NCBI GenBank assembly: GCA_944321515.1
Contig: CALULO010000003.1
Coordinates: 149,960 to 213,959 of the forward strand
DNA: 64,000 nucleotides
Direction of reading: 5' to 3'
From: an uncultured Atopobiaceae bacterium
GTDB lineage: Bacteria > Actinomycetota > Coriobacteriia > Coriobacteriales > Atopobiaceae
Positions 9,016 to 17,931 of this stretch are shown piece by piece (the first letter of the stretch is position 1; every line of letters starts with the position of its first letter). A program made the translations under genes and the position numbers. The notes below the pieces were generated by a model that worked only from the letters and a program-made list of their open reading frames with translations, was not told the DNA's origin and searched no databases.

Positions 9016-9035
9016 GTCACGCGTGTTCTTGTCGG

Positions 9036-9632
9036 CTACTTGCGCTCGATGCGACGCATCGAGGCGGCCTGTGCCAGCAGGGTCACCCCGCCGACCACGA
9101 GGTAGGCGGACATGAAGTAGCCGAGCACGGCGCTCGAGGTCAGCGGAAGCAGCAGGAACGCCACGCCAGCAACCACGTTGAGGACGCCGGCCGCCGTGTT
9201 GAGCCCGGAGCTCGGCAGGCCGAAGTAGCGCATCCTACGGGCAGACGTGATCCGCTCCGCGCCGGCAATGATGAACAGGAAGGCCAGCAGGAATACCACG
9301 GTGCCAGCCGTGAGGTAGGCGGGCAGCGCCAGCAGCATGACGCCGAGCAGCGCGTTCAGCACGCCCATCACGAGCATGGCGGGGCTGCGCAGCAGTTCGG
9401 GCGCACGGGCGTAGGTGACGAGCCCGCCCACTCCCCCGGCGATGAGCGCCACCGAGATCAGGCCCTGGACGAGGGCATAGATGCTGAACGGGTCGAACGC
9501 GCTGGCAATGCCCACGAGCATCAGCAGCACCCCCGCGACGATCATCCACGTGCGGAAGCGCCCGTACCCCTCGTTCCAACGGCTGGCGAAGTCGTCTGCA
9601 TAGTCAAAGTCGAAGTCGTATCGGTTGAGCAT
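9036..9632 (-). CDS. HdeD/DUF308-like integral membrane protein
   Basis: 198 aa. A short acidic/aromatic N-terminus (NRYDFDFDYADDF) precedes about six hydrophobic helices from residue 28 to 190, arranged as repeated pairs with small-residue-rich turns, as in the DUF308/HdeD family. HdeD is an acid-resistance membrane protein in E. coli; in most other bacteria the role is unknown. ATG 9632 follows GGGGTGA; a longer in-frame extension upstream has no membrane character and was not used. A TACAAT sequence on the minus strand about 15 bp upstream could be a -10 element. It seems to be transcribed alone. Confidence 0.75.
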   Translation of the reverse strand: MLNRYDFDFDYADDFASRWNEGYGRFRTWMIVAGVLLMLVGIASAFDPFSIYALVQGLISVALIAGGVGGLVTYARAPELLRSPAMLVMGVLNALLGVMLLALPAYLTAGTVVFLLAFLFIIAGAERITSARRMRYFGLPSSGLNTAAGVLNVVAGVAFLLLPLTSSAVLGYFMSAYLVVGGVTLLAQAASMRRIERK

Positions 9633-9814
9633 AAAATCACCCCATATGATTGTAGCCCCATGACCTTCAGCGGTCGCGGGGCCGTTGGATACCTTAATCC
9701 TTCCCAAAAGGGGTCGGCGTAACGCAGGGCAGAAAACTAGGGGAGCCCCCACATCAAACGGGCACATTCGCAAGCGGCCCGGAGGGGCGGGCGCCGAAGC
9801 TCGGCACATACCCC

Positions 9815-11671
9815 CTACCTCCTGTGACGCCGGCGGCCCTCCCTCAGGATGTCAAGAGCCACCAGCACGCCGAGCACGAAGGCTGCGAGGTACCCCAGGA
9901 ACCCGATGATGGGAATCCCAAAGATGACCGGCTGGATGCGGGCGTAGTAGACCACCGACGAGCCGATGAAGAGGCCGGCCACGATAACGCTCATGGTGAG
10001 GCGGTTGGCTATGCGCGCAAGGTCCTCGAGCGGGTCCATCGTGCCGGGCATGTCCAGGTTGACGCGCAGCTGCCCGCGGGTGAGCATGCGCATCGCGAGC
10101 TTGGCCTCCCCCGCGGCGCCGAGCAGGCTGTGGGTGGCCGCGAGCGTCTCGTCCGCGAGCCGGTGCGCCTCTCGCCGGGCAAGCTCCTCGGCGCTCGTAT
10201 GGGCCCTGACGTGGCTCTGGATGATCTCGACGATGGAGGTCTCGGGCAGGAGGTCGTGCGCCACGCCCTCAAGGGTCACCAGCGAGCGTGCGAGCATGGT
10301 CACGGTGCCGGGCAGCTCGACGCCGTCCTTCTGCGCCATGGAGATGAGCGCGTTCATAAAGGAGCCGATGTCGAGGTCGGAGAGGTCGGAGAGCCCGAAG
10401 TCCGCCACGATGGCGTCGAGGTCGGCCAGGAGGTGCGCCTGGTCGACGCCGGAGGTGTCCGAGACGGAGAAGCGCATGAGGCCGTCGGCCAGCCCCGCCG
10501 AGTCGCAGCGCGCCACGGAGAAGACCATGTCCCGCACCGCCCTGCGGTCGTGGCTGGAGAGCCGGCCCATGATGCCGAGGTCGAGATAGACGATCTTGCC
10601 GTCGCGGATGACAAGGTTGCCGGGGTGGGGGTCGGCGTGGAAGAAGCCGTCGTCGAGCATCTGGCTCGTGTAGTTGTCCACGAGCTTGGTGCCAATCTCC
10701 TCAAGGTCATAGCCCGCCCGCACGAGGGCGCGGCGGTCGTCGATGGGGATGCCCTCCACGTAGTCCATGACCACCACGTGGCGAGTGCAGAGCGACGGGT
10801 AGGGCTTGGGGCAGTCCACGAAGGCGCACTCGGCGTTGTTGCGACGGAACTCCTCGAGGCTGCGCGCCTCCACGAGGAAGTCCGTCTCCTCCCGGAACGA
10901 CTGCCAGAGCTCGTCCACCACAGACCTCAAGTCTAGGAACTGCTCGCTTCCCATGAAGCGGCTCGCGTAGCGCGCGAGGCTGCGCATGATGGAGATGTCC
11001 TGGGCCATGATCTCCTGCACGTGCGGGCGCTGTATCTTCACGGCAACCAGCTCGCCCGTGACCAGGCGGGCCTTGTGGACCTGCGCCACCGAGGCCGAGC
11101 CCAGCGGCCTGTCGTCTATGGCGTCGAAGATCTCCTCGATGGGCCGGTCGTACTCCGCGCGCAGCGCAGAGAGCACGGTGTCGCGGTCCATGGGCTCCAC
11201 GCTCGTGCGCAGGCGCCCGAGCTCGCGCGTGAAGCTCTGCGGGAGGATCTCCGAGCGCATGGAGAGGATCTGCCCCGCCTTGACGAAGGTGGGGCCCAGC
11301 TCCTCAAGCATCTTGCGCAGGCTCTGCGGGGTGAGACCGTGGAAGATGTCGTAGCGCCGCACGATGGAGACCATCTCGCCGATGCGCGCCAGGCGCGAGC
11401 CCCGGCTGAGCGCGTACTCTCCAGAGTCGCGGCCGCCAAAGAGCCCGATGGTCTGGCGGTCGTCCAAGGCGTCGTCCTTCACGCTGTCGTACCAGGCGTC
11501 AAGGAGCTCCTGGGCGCTGCGGCGGGCCGCGGCAAAGCCGCCCTCCTCCGCGTCCTGGCCCTGGGGGTTCGCGTCGCCAGCCATGGGCGCAGCGCCGACG
11601 GAGGCGGCGTCAGCCACGGAACCCGGCCGCCCATCCCGGGCACAGTCGTTCTGAGTGTGGTCCCCTGTCAC
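9815..11671 (-). CDS. ABC1/UbiB (AarF) family protein kinase-like protein
   Basis: 618 aa. It carries the family's motifs in order: KAGQ (131-134) of the N-terminal extension, LGSASVAQVH (190-199) as the Ala-rich nucleotide loop, VKIQ with Lys212, HADPHPGN (345-352) as catalytic loop, and LDLG (363-366) as metal site. Two hydrophobic helices at about 560-610 anchor it in the membrane. Family members are atypical kinases or ATPases that support ubiquinone synthesis or lipid handling; a ubiquinone role is unlikely in an anaerobe of this kind, so function is open. It starts with GTG 10 nt after the stop of the phasin-like gene behind AGGGAAG, so the two form an operon. Confidence 0.88.
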   Translation of the reverse strand: MTGDHTQNDCARDGRPGSVADAASVGAAPMAGDANPQGQDAEEGGFAAARRSAQELLDAWYDSVKDDALDDRQTIGLFGGRDSGEYALSRGSRLARIGEMVSIVRRYDIFHGLTPQSLRKMLEELGPTFVKAGQILSMRSEILPQSFTRELGRLRTSVEPMDRDTVLSALRAEYDRPIEEIFDAIDDRPLGSASVAQVHKARLVTGELVAVKIQRPHVQEIMAQDISIMRSLARYASRFMGSEQFLDLRSVVDELWQSFREETDFLVEARSLEEFRRNNAECAFVDCPKPYPSLCTRHVVVMDYVEGIPIDDRRALVRAGYDLEEIGTKLVDNYTSQMLDDGFFHADPHPGNLVIRDGKIVYLDLGIMGRLSSHDRRAVRDMVFSVARCDSAGLADGLMRFSVSDTSGVDQAHLLADLDAIVADFGLSDLSDLDIGSFMNALISMAQKDGVELPGTVTMLARSLVTLEGVAHDLLPETSIVEIIQSHVRAHTSAEELARREAHRLADETLAATHSLLGAAGEAKLAMRMLTRGQLRVNLDMPGTMDPLEDLARIANRLTMSVIVAGLFIGSSVVYYARIQPVIFGIPIIGFLGYLAAFVLGVLVALDILREGRRRHRR

Positions 11672-11680
11672 GCGGCTTCC

Positions 11681-12040
11681 CTACTCGGCGCTGCCCTCGT
11701 CCGCGACGGGGGCGTCTGCGCCCTCCTCAACGTCCACCTTGACGGAGGCGGCGTCGATGTCCGCGGACATCTCGGCAACCTTGGCCGCATAGGCGGCACG
11801 CTCCTCCGGCGTCATCGACGCAAGGTGGGCGCGCAAGGCGCTGTCCGAGGTGCTGTCGAGCACCTCCTTGGCCTTGCGGGTAAGCTCCTTGTTGAGCGTC
11901 TTGCCCTGCTCGACGGTCAGCTCGCCCTTCTTGACGAGGTCCTCGACGACCTCCTGGGACTTCTCGGCGCCCATGGCCACCGCCCCCACGCTGGCGAGGA
12001 AGAGTTTGCGAAGGCCGTCTGTCAGGTCGAACTCTGCCAT
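11681..12040 (-). CDS. Phasin-like / PhaF-type coiled-coil protein
   Basis: 119 aa, soluble and helical. The N-terminus DLTDGLRKLFLASVGAVAMG is followed by EKSQEVVEDLVKKGELTVEQG and a charged helix, the pattern of small phasin-like or polyhydroxyalkanoate-granule regulator proteins. The C-terminus is strongly acidic. No PHA synthase is in the window, so a granule role is not supported here. Start ATG 12040 follows GGGAGCAGAC; an upstream in-frame ATG at 12052 has a poorer site. The next gene downstream is the ABC1-type kinase only 9 bp away, which suggests a joint function, perhaps the small protein as adaptor or substrate. Confidence 0.65.
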   Translation of the reverse strand: MAEFDLTDGLRKLFLASVGAVAMGAEKSQEVVEDLVKKGELTVEQGKTLNKELTRKAKEVLDSTSDSALRAHLASMTPEERAAYAAKVAEMSADIDAASVKVDVEEGADAPVADEGSAE

Positions 12041-12218
12041 GTCTGCTCCCATCTTCCGTCGGGGCGCACCGCGCGCCCCCGTCCATGCTCCCCCTTCTAC
12101 CCACATCGACGCACGTCATTCTCGGCAGGAGGGGCAAGCGGTCGGCAGGCGAGACGGCCCTGCGGGCGAGAAGGACGACGGCCGGGCGACGGGCCTAGGC
12201 GCAGGGGCGGCCCCTCGC

Positions 12219-12890
12219 CTATCCCAGCAGCAGGTGGCGCAGCTCGTCGACGCTGTCCGCGACGGCGCATGCCCCGGCCTCGCTGAACTCCGCGAGGTCC
12301 CCGGTGCCGCCGTAGCTCACGCCCACGCACGGAATCCCGCAGGCCAGCGCCGCCTCGACGTCATGGTGGCGGTCCCCCACCATGACGGCTTCGTCCGGGC
12401 TTGCGCCAAGCTCCGCCAGCACGCGGCGGATGGTGTCGGCCTTCCGGATGTCCTCGTCCGAGGGCTTGCCGAGAGCCACGTCGAAGAGCTTCTCGACGGC
12501 GTTGTCCTTGAGCGCGATGCCGACCGTCTGGGAGCGTTTGGAGCTCGCTACGGCAAGGCGCCTGCCAGCCGCGCGCAGGTCGCAGAGCAGCTCGCGCATG
12601 CCGTCGAAGAGCGGCCAGCCCGCAGGCCCCAGCCCGTGGTAGATCTCCCGGTACTCCCGGGTGATCTGCGCGGCCTCGTCCTCGGAGAAGCCGTAGACCA
12701 TCGAGTAGGCCTGCGGAAACGGCGGCCCCACCAGACGTCGCAGGTCGCCGAGGTCGGCGTCCGTGCGGCCGTGTCGCAGCAGCACCGTGCGCGCCGTCTC
12801 GGTGATGGCCGGCACGGTGTTGGCCAGCGTCCCGTCAAAGTCAAAAAGCACGAGCTTGCGGCCCGTGACATCCTCGCCCGTCAGCGCCAT
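12219..12890 (-). CDS. HAD-superfamily phosphatase, phosphoglycolate-phosphatase-like
   Basis: 223 aa, subclass IA HAD hydrolase. Motif I DFDGT (17-21) has the two catalytic Asp, motif II is the ASSKR segment, the Lys of motif III lies near GKPSDED, and motif IV is GDRHHDVEAA. The helical cap after motif I resembles Gph/PpaX-type enzymes that dephosphorylate small phosphate esters or pyrophosphate. The substrate cannot be told. ATG 12890 follows GGAAGGGGG. A GC-rich hairpin (12196-12221) overlaps the stop codon and may end transcription. No operon partner is evident. Confidence 0.82.
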   Translation of the reverse strand: MALTGEDVTGRKLVLFDFDGTLANTVPAITETARTVLLRHGRTDADLGDLRRLVGPPFPQAYSMVYGFSEDEAAQITREYREIYHGLGPAGWPLFDGMRELLCDLRAAGRRLAVASSKRSQTVGIALKDNAVEKLFDVALGKPSDEDIRKADTIRRVLAELGASPDEAVMVGDRHHDVEAALACGIPCVGVSYGGTGDLAEFSEAGACAVADSVDELRHLLLG

Positions 12891-13041
12891 CGCGCCCCCT
12901 TCCGTCAAAGTTTCCCGTCACAGGGTAGCACGGCGGGCGCGCAAGCCGGCCCCAGGCCCTTATCGCCCCCGCCGACACGCCACGGAAACGCGGGCGCGCT
13001 ATGATGGCTGCACCGTGGCTGACCGACATCAAGGGGGTCCC

Positions 13042-14334
13042 ATGCACGCCGAACCCATTACCTGCTACCGACCGCGCCCCGACCGCGCCTGCGAGTTTGC
13101 CGCACCGCCCTACGACGTCTTCGACGACCCCGGGGCCGCCGCCTACGTTGCCGAGCACCCGCGCTCGTTTCTTGCCATCGACCGACCCGAGACCGCCTTC
13201 GAGCCCGGGCACGACCCCTATGCCGACGAGGTCTACACCAAGGCGCACGACCTCCTGGCCGAGCGCGTGGCCGACGGGACGCTCCTGCGCGACGGGACGC
13301 CCTGCTACTACCTCTACCGCCTGCGCGCACGCGACCACGAGCAGACCGGCATTGTGGCCGCGTGCGCGGTGGACGACTACACCAACGGCGTGATCGCGCG
13401 CCACGAGCACACGCGCCCGGACAAGGAGGCCGACCGCGTCCGCCACATCGAGGCCACGGGATGCCAGACCGGCCCGGTGCTCCTTGCCTACCGGGACAAC
13501 CCGGTGCTCGAGGCGCTCGTGCAGGCCGCCAAGACCGCCGACCCGATCTACGACTTCACCGACGAGCAGGGCGTTCGCCAGAGCGTGTGGCGCATCGCCC
13601 GTCCCGCCGCCGTGGAGTCCCTGCGGCTGATGCTCGAGCACGTGGACCGCGCCTACATCGCCGACGGCCACCACCGTGCCGCGGCGGCGGCCCGGGTATG
13701 CCAGCACATGCGCACCAGCGAGAAGGACCACTGCTCCGGCAGCGAGGCATACAACTACCTGCTGTGCGTGCTCTTCCCGGCAAGCCAGCTCACGGTGCTC
13801 CCCTATCACCGAGTGGTGGCGGACACCGCCGGCCTTGACGAAGAGAGCCTGGTGGCCGCCCTCGAGGCCGCAGGGCTCACCGTGGGCGAGCGGCGGGCGG
13901 AGCCGGTCATGCCCACCACGCGGGGCACCTTCGGGATGTACGCCTTCGGCGCGTGGCGGGAGCTCTCCACCTCGAAAGACGCGCCCGCACCGGACGACCC
14001 GGTGGGTCGTCTTGACGTCTCCGTGCTGCAGGAGCGCGCGCTCGCCGGCGTTCTTGGCATCGACGACCCGCGCACCGACCCACGCGTGAGCTTCGTCGGC
14101 GGCAGCGCCGACGCCGCCGAGCTGGAGCGCGCGGCGGGCACGGGCGGCGTGGCGTTCACGCTCTACCCCACCTCGCTCGACGACCTCATGACCGTGGCGG
14201 ACGCCGGCCTGGTGATGCCGCCTAAGTCCACGTGGTTCGAGCCCAAGCTCAGCAGCGGCCTCTTCATTCGCCGCATCAACCACCGCGAGTCCGTGATTGA
14301 CGGCGCCCGGCCCCACACAAAGAGCGCCGACTAG
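13042..14334 (+). CDS. DUF1015 family protein
   Basis: 430 aa, full length for the family. Typical features are the N-terminal AAPPYDVFDD segment, RPDKEADR, the conserved IADGHHRAAAA motif in the middle and the C-terminal MPPKSTWFEPKL. Its function is not established; in other bacteria the gene often sits beside serine biosynthesis genes, which is not the case here. ATG 13042 follows AAGGGGGT. It is divergent from the HAD phosphatase at 12890 across about 150 bp and is followed 61 bp later by another gene on the same strand. Confidence 0.85.
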   Translation: MHAEPITCYRPRPDRACEFAAPPYDVFDDPGAAAYVAEHPRSFLAIDRPETAFEPGHDPYADEVYTKAHDLLAERVADGTLLRDGTPCYYLYRLRARDHEQTGIVAACAVDDYTNGVIARHEHTRPDKEADRVRHIEATGCQTGPVLLAYRDNPVLEALVQAAKTADPIYDFTDEQGVRQSVWRIARPAAVESLRLMLEHVDRAYIADGHHRAAAAARVCQHMRTSEKDHCSGSEAYNYLLCVLFPASQLTVLPYHRVVADTAGLDEESLVAALEAAGLTVGERRAEPVMPTTRGTFGMYAFGAWRELSTSKDAPAPDDPVGRLDVSVLQERALAGVLGIDDPRTDPRVSFVGGSADAAELERAAGTGGVAFTLYPTSLDDLMTVADAGLVMPPKSTWFEPKLSSGLFIRRINHRESVIDGARPHTKSAD

Positions 14335-14395
14335 CGTCTCGGAGACGCCCCGGACGGGCACAAGCTGACGTAGGCGGAGAAGCGAGGGAGGTGTC

Positions 14396-16726
14396 ATGGC
14401 AGACGCGGACAACGAGCGCGAGGGAGAGATGGCCCCGAGAGGGGGCGCGAACGCCCCGGAGGGTGCGCCGCACGGCCGGCTCGGCAGGCTCTTCGCGGCT
14501 CTTGTGGGCGGCGACGAGGAGCCTGACGTCGATGGCGGCGGCGATGCCATGCCCGCGCCCTCGGACGCGGTGCCGGACCCGGGCGACGTCCCAGCGCCCG
14601 GCACCTCGCACCTTGACCTGGACGCGCTCTCGCGCAGGCTCATAGGCTCCCCGGACCCGGAGGGCGAGCTCCGTTCCCTTGTCGCCGACGTGCGCCGGCG
14701 CTCGGAGGGGCCCGCGGACGACCTCGCACCGAGCAACTTCGAGCTCTACCTCGCCACGAGGCTCACGGAGGCGGGAATCCGGGACGGACGCGACGCGACC
14801 CGCGCGCTGCCGCGCGTCTCCGTGGTCCGTCCGCACACCTCCGGCCTCTTTTACCTGCGTGTTTCCGGAGGGTCCATCTCCTGGGGCGAGAAGGTCGCGC
14901 TCCTGCGCACGGAGGCGGCGCTCAACTGCGCCCTTCTCGCCGAGCACTCCCTTCCTGACGCAAACGCCTGCTCTCTTGAGGAGATCGTGCGCTGCGAGCA
15001 GCGAGTCTGCCGCTCCATCGCCTCCCAGGCGAGCCGCGCGGCGGCGCGTCTCGAGACGCCGGCCCGCGGGGAGTGGGCGGTCCGCAGCGCCATCTCCGCC
15101 GGCATCGAGTGCCTGCGGCTCCCCTTCCGGCTCACGGCGCGCTTCCGCGTGAACGTAGCCGCAGGGGCGGCGGCCGTCGAGATCGACCTGGTGCCACCCT
15201 CTGCCTGGCCGTCGAGCGTCTATGTGGACGGGCTTGGCGTGGTGGGAGCCACTACGGAGATGCGGCGCCGTGCTGCCTCCGACTACAACCTGCGGCTTGG
15301 GATACTCCTTGCCTCATACGCGTTCCGGACGGCGCCCCAGCTTTCCGAGGTGTGGGTGGCGGGCGTGCTGGACACCGCACGCGACCACGCCTGTTACTAC
15401 TCCGCCCGTCTCACGCGCCGTCTGATTGACGAGCTTGACGTGGAGGGGGCGTTCGACCCGTTCGTGGTCATGCGAGCATCCGGGGCCGTAATGGATGCGA
15501 ACGGCCGCGAGCTCGAGCCGGTGCGTCAGGGCTTCTCCCTTGAGGACGAGCTCTTCTGCCCCGCTCGCCGCTACGACCCGCCAGAGCTCTCCGGGCGGCG
15601 GCTCCTCCCCTCGGAGGCCCGCGCGCTTGGCTGCGAGCTCGTGCGAGACCTCGGGATGGACGAAGCGGCCGGCCGCAAGCACGTAGCCGAGGAGCTTGGC
15701 CGACGCCTCACGAGCTCCACGGAGCAGAACGTCCGGGAGATCCTGGCCGCGGCGGGAGAGTCCGACGCGGCGGACGTGCGCGAGGCGGCCCTTCGCTGCG
15801 TGCGCGGGCTCATTGACGGCACGCTCGAGGACGACCCCCTGACGCTAGAGGACTCCCTCGTGAGAGGCGACCCCCTGAGCCGCTCCGTCGGACGCGCGCA
15901 CGATCTTCTCGCCGCGCATGACGTGGAGGCTGCCCGTCGGCTGGCGGAGGAGGCACTTGAGCAGGCCGAGCACGAAGCGACTGTGGTCAACGGCGGCGGC
16001 GTGGGACCCGCCGACGCGTCCGAGTCGGCAGCCCGTCGCGTCTTTGGCTCCTACAGCGAGCGGGCGCTCTACAACCGGCTGCTCGCCGGCCCCAACGAAT
16101 GCTGCAGGCTTGTGCGACCCGCCCACCTCGAGGCGCATCTCGTCGCCTCAGCCGCCGCGCTTATCGGCGAGCGTGCCGAGGAGGCCGTGAGCCACGCCCG
16201 GAGCGCCGTCAGGCTTGCCCCGATGTCCGCGCAGGCGAGCCTGCACCTGGCCCAGTGCCTCGAGGCGACGGGCGACGCGGAGGGGGCCTTCGACGAGCTC
16301 TGCCGCATGCTCTCCCTCGCTCACGAGCCCGAGTCCATTGGCCTCGGCTACCTGCGCATGTCTCAGCTCCAGTGGAGAGACGGGCACGTGCTTGCCGCAC
16401 AGGCCTGCTACCAGCGCGCCTGCCGCAACCTCCCGGCACCCACGCTCGTGGCGGGACTCGCGGTGGTGGCGCTCATCGCCCACGTGGGCGACGCCTCGGA
16501 CGGAAGCCTCACCGACGAGCAGGTGGAGCGGGCGCTCGCCGGGGCCGGCATTCCGATCGCGCCGACGCGAGAGGTGGGCGAGACCCTTCTCGAGGCGACG
16601 CGCGCTGCCGTTGACGCCGAGGTGTTTCCCGTGGCGCGGGACCTCATGCGGTCTCTCTGTGCGCTCTTCAGGGACGACGTGAGCTTCGGGGTGCTGCGCT
16701 CCATCGAGGGGGAGCCGGACCGATGA
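14396..16726 (+). CDS. Uncharacterised 776 aa protein with TPR-like C-terminal region
   Basis: Not recognised. The start ATG has a strong GAGGGAGG site. The first 75 residues are low-complexity acidic and Pro-rich (APSDAVPDPGDVPAPG). Residues 80-520 look like a mixed soluble domain without known catalytic motifs. Residues about 590-750 are Ala/Leu/Glu-rich helices spaced like tetratricopeptide or SEL1-type repeats (AEEAVSHARSAVRLAPMSAQ is TPR-like). There is no signal peptide or membrane segment. Similar proteins may be lineage-specific to Coriobacteriia. It lies 19 bp before a HAD hydrolase on the same strand, probably co-transcribed. Confidence 0.7.
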   Translation: MADADNEREGEMAPRGGANAPEGAPHGRLGRLFAALVGGDEEPDVDGGGDAMPAPSDAVPDPGDVPAPGTSHLDLDALSRRLIGSPDPEGELRSLVADVRRRSEGPADDLAPSNFELYLATRLTEAGIRDGRDATRALPRVSVVRPHTSGLFYLRVSGGSISWGEKVALLRTEAALNCALLAEHSLPDANACSLEEIVRCEQRVCRSIASQASRAAARLETPARGEWAVRSAISAGIECLRLPFRLTARFRVNVAAGAAAVEIDLVPPSAWPSSVYVDGLGVVGATTEMRRRAASDYNLRLGILLASYAFRTAPQLSEVWVAGVLDTARDHACYYSARLTRRLIDELDVEGAFDPFVVMRASGAVMDANGRELEPVRQGFSLEDELFCPARRYDPPELSGRRLLPSEARALGCELVRDLGMDEAAGRKHVAEELGRRLTSSTEQNVREILAAAGESDAADVREAALRCVRGLIDGTLEDDPLTLEDSLVRGDPLSRSVGRAHDLLAAHDVEAARRLAEEALEQAEHEATVVNGGGVGPADASESAARRVFGSYSERALYNRLLAGPNECCRLVRPAHLEAHLVASAAALIGERAEEAVSHARSAVRLAPMSAQASLHLAQCLEATGDAEGAFDELCRMLSLAHEPESIGLGYLRMSQLQWRDGHVLAAQACYQRACRNLPAPTLVAGLAVVALIAHVGDASDGSLTDEQVERALAGAGIPIAPTREVGETLLEATRAAVDAEVFPVARDLMRSLCALFRDDVSFGVLRSIEGEPDR

Positions 16727-16745
16727 CGGCCGAGGCGGTCCAGGC

Positions 16746-17408
16746 ATGCGCACGGTGAGCCTCTGGCCGCCTTCCTTCCGGGCGGCAGTCTTTGACTTCG
16801 ACGGGACCCTCGCGGAGACGTGGCAGATCTGGCGACGCGTGGACGAGATCTTCTTCTCCTCGCGCGGGCTGGAGTTTGACGAGAGCGCCTCCGCCACGCT
16901 GGCGACGCTCGGCTTTGCCGCGGGCGCGCAGTGGTGCGTGGAGCGCTACCGCCTGCGCGACGCGGTGTCCGACATCGTGGACGAGTGGAACCGCCTGGGC
17001 GCGGCCCTCTACGAGAACGACGTGCGGCTCCGACCGGGCGCCGAGGGGTACCTGTGCGCGCTGAGGGGCTCGGGGGTGCGGCTGGCGCTGGCGACCACCA
17101 ACGATCCGCACGTGCTTGGCGCAATGCGACACGTCGACGTCTACGGCCTGTTCGACGAGGTTGTCTGCGGCCGCGAGGTGGCGCGGGGCAAGGACCACCC
17201 CGACATATACCTCGAGGCCGCCCGTCGGCTGGGGGCGACCCCGGATGAGTGCGCGGTCTTCGAGGACATCCTGCCGGGGACGCTCTCCGCCGCCCGCGCC
17301 GGCATGTCCACGGTAGCCGTGCGCTGCGAGGACCCCCGTCAGCCGGAGCGCGAGCTGCGCGAGGCTGCTGACCTGTGGCTCGACGGCTGGGAGGGCGTCC
17401 TCCCCTAG
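16746..17408 (+). CDS. HAD-superfamily hydrolase (subfamily IA)
   Basis: 220 aa. Motif I DFDGT at residues 17-21, motif II ATTN, a motif III Lys in the ARGKDHPDIY segment, and motif IV FEDILPGT. The helical cap is of the beta-phosphoglucomutase/phosphatase type. Substrate unknown. The ribosome binding site (GAGGCGG) is weak and the gene starts 19 bp after the 776 aa protein, so it is probably its operon partner. It ends 18 bp from the convergent gene at 17427. Confidence 0.8.
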   Translation: MRTVSLWPPSFRAAVFDFDGTLAETWQIWRRVDEIFFSSRGLEFDESASATLATLGFAAGAQWCVERYRLRDAVSDIVDEWNRLGAALYENDVRLRPGAEGYLCALRGSGVRLALATTNDPHVLGAMRHVDVYGLFDEVVCGREVARGKDHPDIYLEAARRLGATPDECAVFEDILPGTLSAARAGMSTVAVRCEDPRQPERELREAADLWLDGWEGVLP

Positions 17409-17426
17409 CGACGGCGGGCGCCGGGG

Positions 17427-17825
17427 CTACGCCTTCGGGAAGAGCTCCGCATCAAGCTCACGGAGCTCGGCGGGCGCGACGGCGGGGTCGCAGCCGAAGG
17501 ACTCCCCAACCGCCTTGGCCTGCAGGCGCCGCAGACCGGCTGTGTCCTCGTCACCCTGCTGCTCATAGATGCGGGCAAGCCGGTCGAGCGCGTAGCAGAC
17601 GTACTCGGCCACGGAGTCGCCCATGCCAGAGAGCACCATCATCGTCACGAGCGAGTCGGGCGCCAGAGAGAGCGCGGTCTCGTGGTCCAGCTCGAGCAGC
17701 TCGCCAATCTGCTGCTCGGTCTCGACGAGACCGGCGCGCTCGCCGCCCGCGGCCCGCAGCAGCGCGCGCGAGACGCCCTCCACAAACTGCCCGATTATTT
17801 CAAGCACGTAGTCTCTCTGCAGCAT
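17427..17825 (-). CDS. DUF6483-like small protein
   Basis: 132 aa, soluble, mostly helical. It begins MLQRDYVLEIIGQFVEG, which resembles the DUF6483 family, and has a helical C-terminal half (SVAEYVCYALDRLARIYEQQ) that looks like a single TPR-type helix pair. No catalytic motif is seen and the function is unknown. ATG 17825 with the GAAGGGAG site is preferred over a more upstream in-frame ATG whose extra 38 residues are Arg-rich and unlike the rest. It is transcribed divergently or alone between the HAD gene and the FtsX permease. Confidence 0.65.
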   Translation of the reverse strand: MLQRDYVLEIIGQFVEGVSRALLRAAGGERAGLVETEQQIGELLELDHETALSLAPDSLVTMMVLSGMGDSVAEYVCYALDRLARIYEQQGDEDTAGLRRLQAKAVGESFGCDPAVAPAELRELDAELFPKA

Positions 17826-17931
17826 GCGAACTCCCTTCGGCAACCCGAATAGGATAGCGCTCCGACGGCGAGAAGTGCGCGGGGCGGAGAATCCCTCGCA
17901 TATGGCGCGCAACCAGCCGCGCTGCCACGCG

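Noticed and set aside
14333..14347. Terminator GCGTCTCGGAGACGC after the DUF1015 gene
   Set aside because: Only a 6 bp stem with a 3 nt loop overlapping the stop region and no T-tract; too weak to list.
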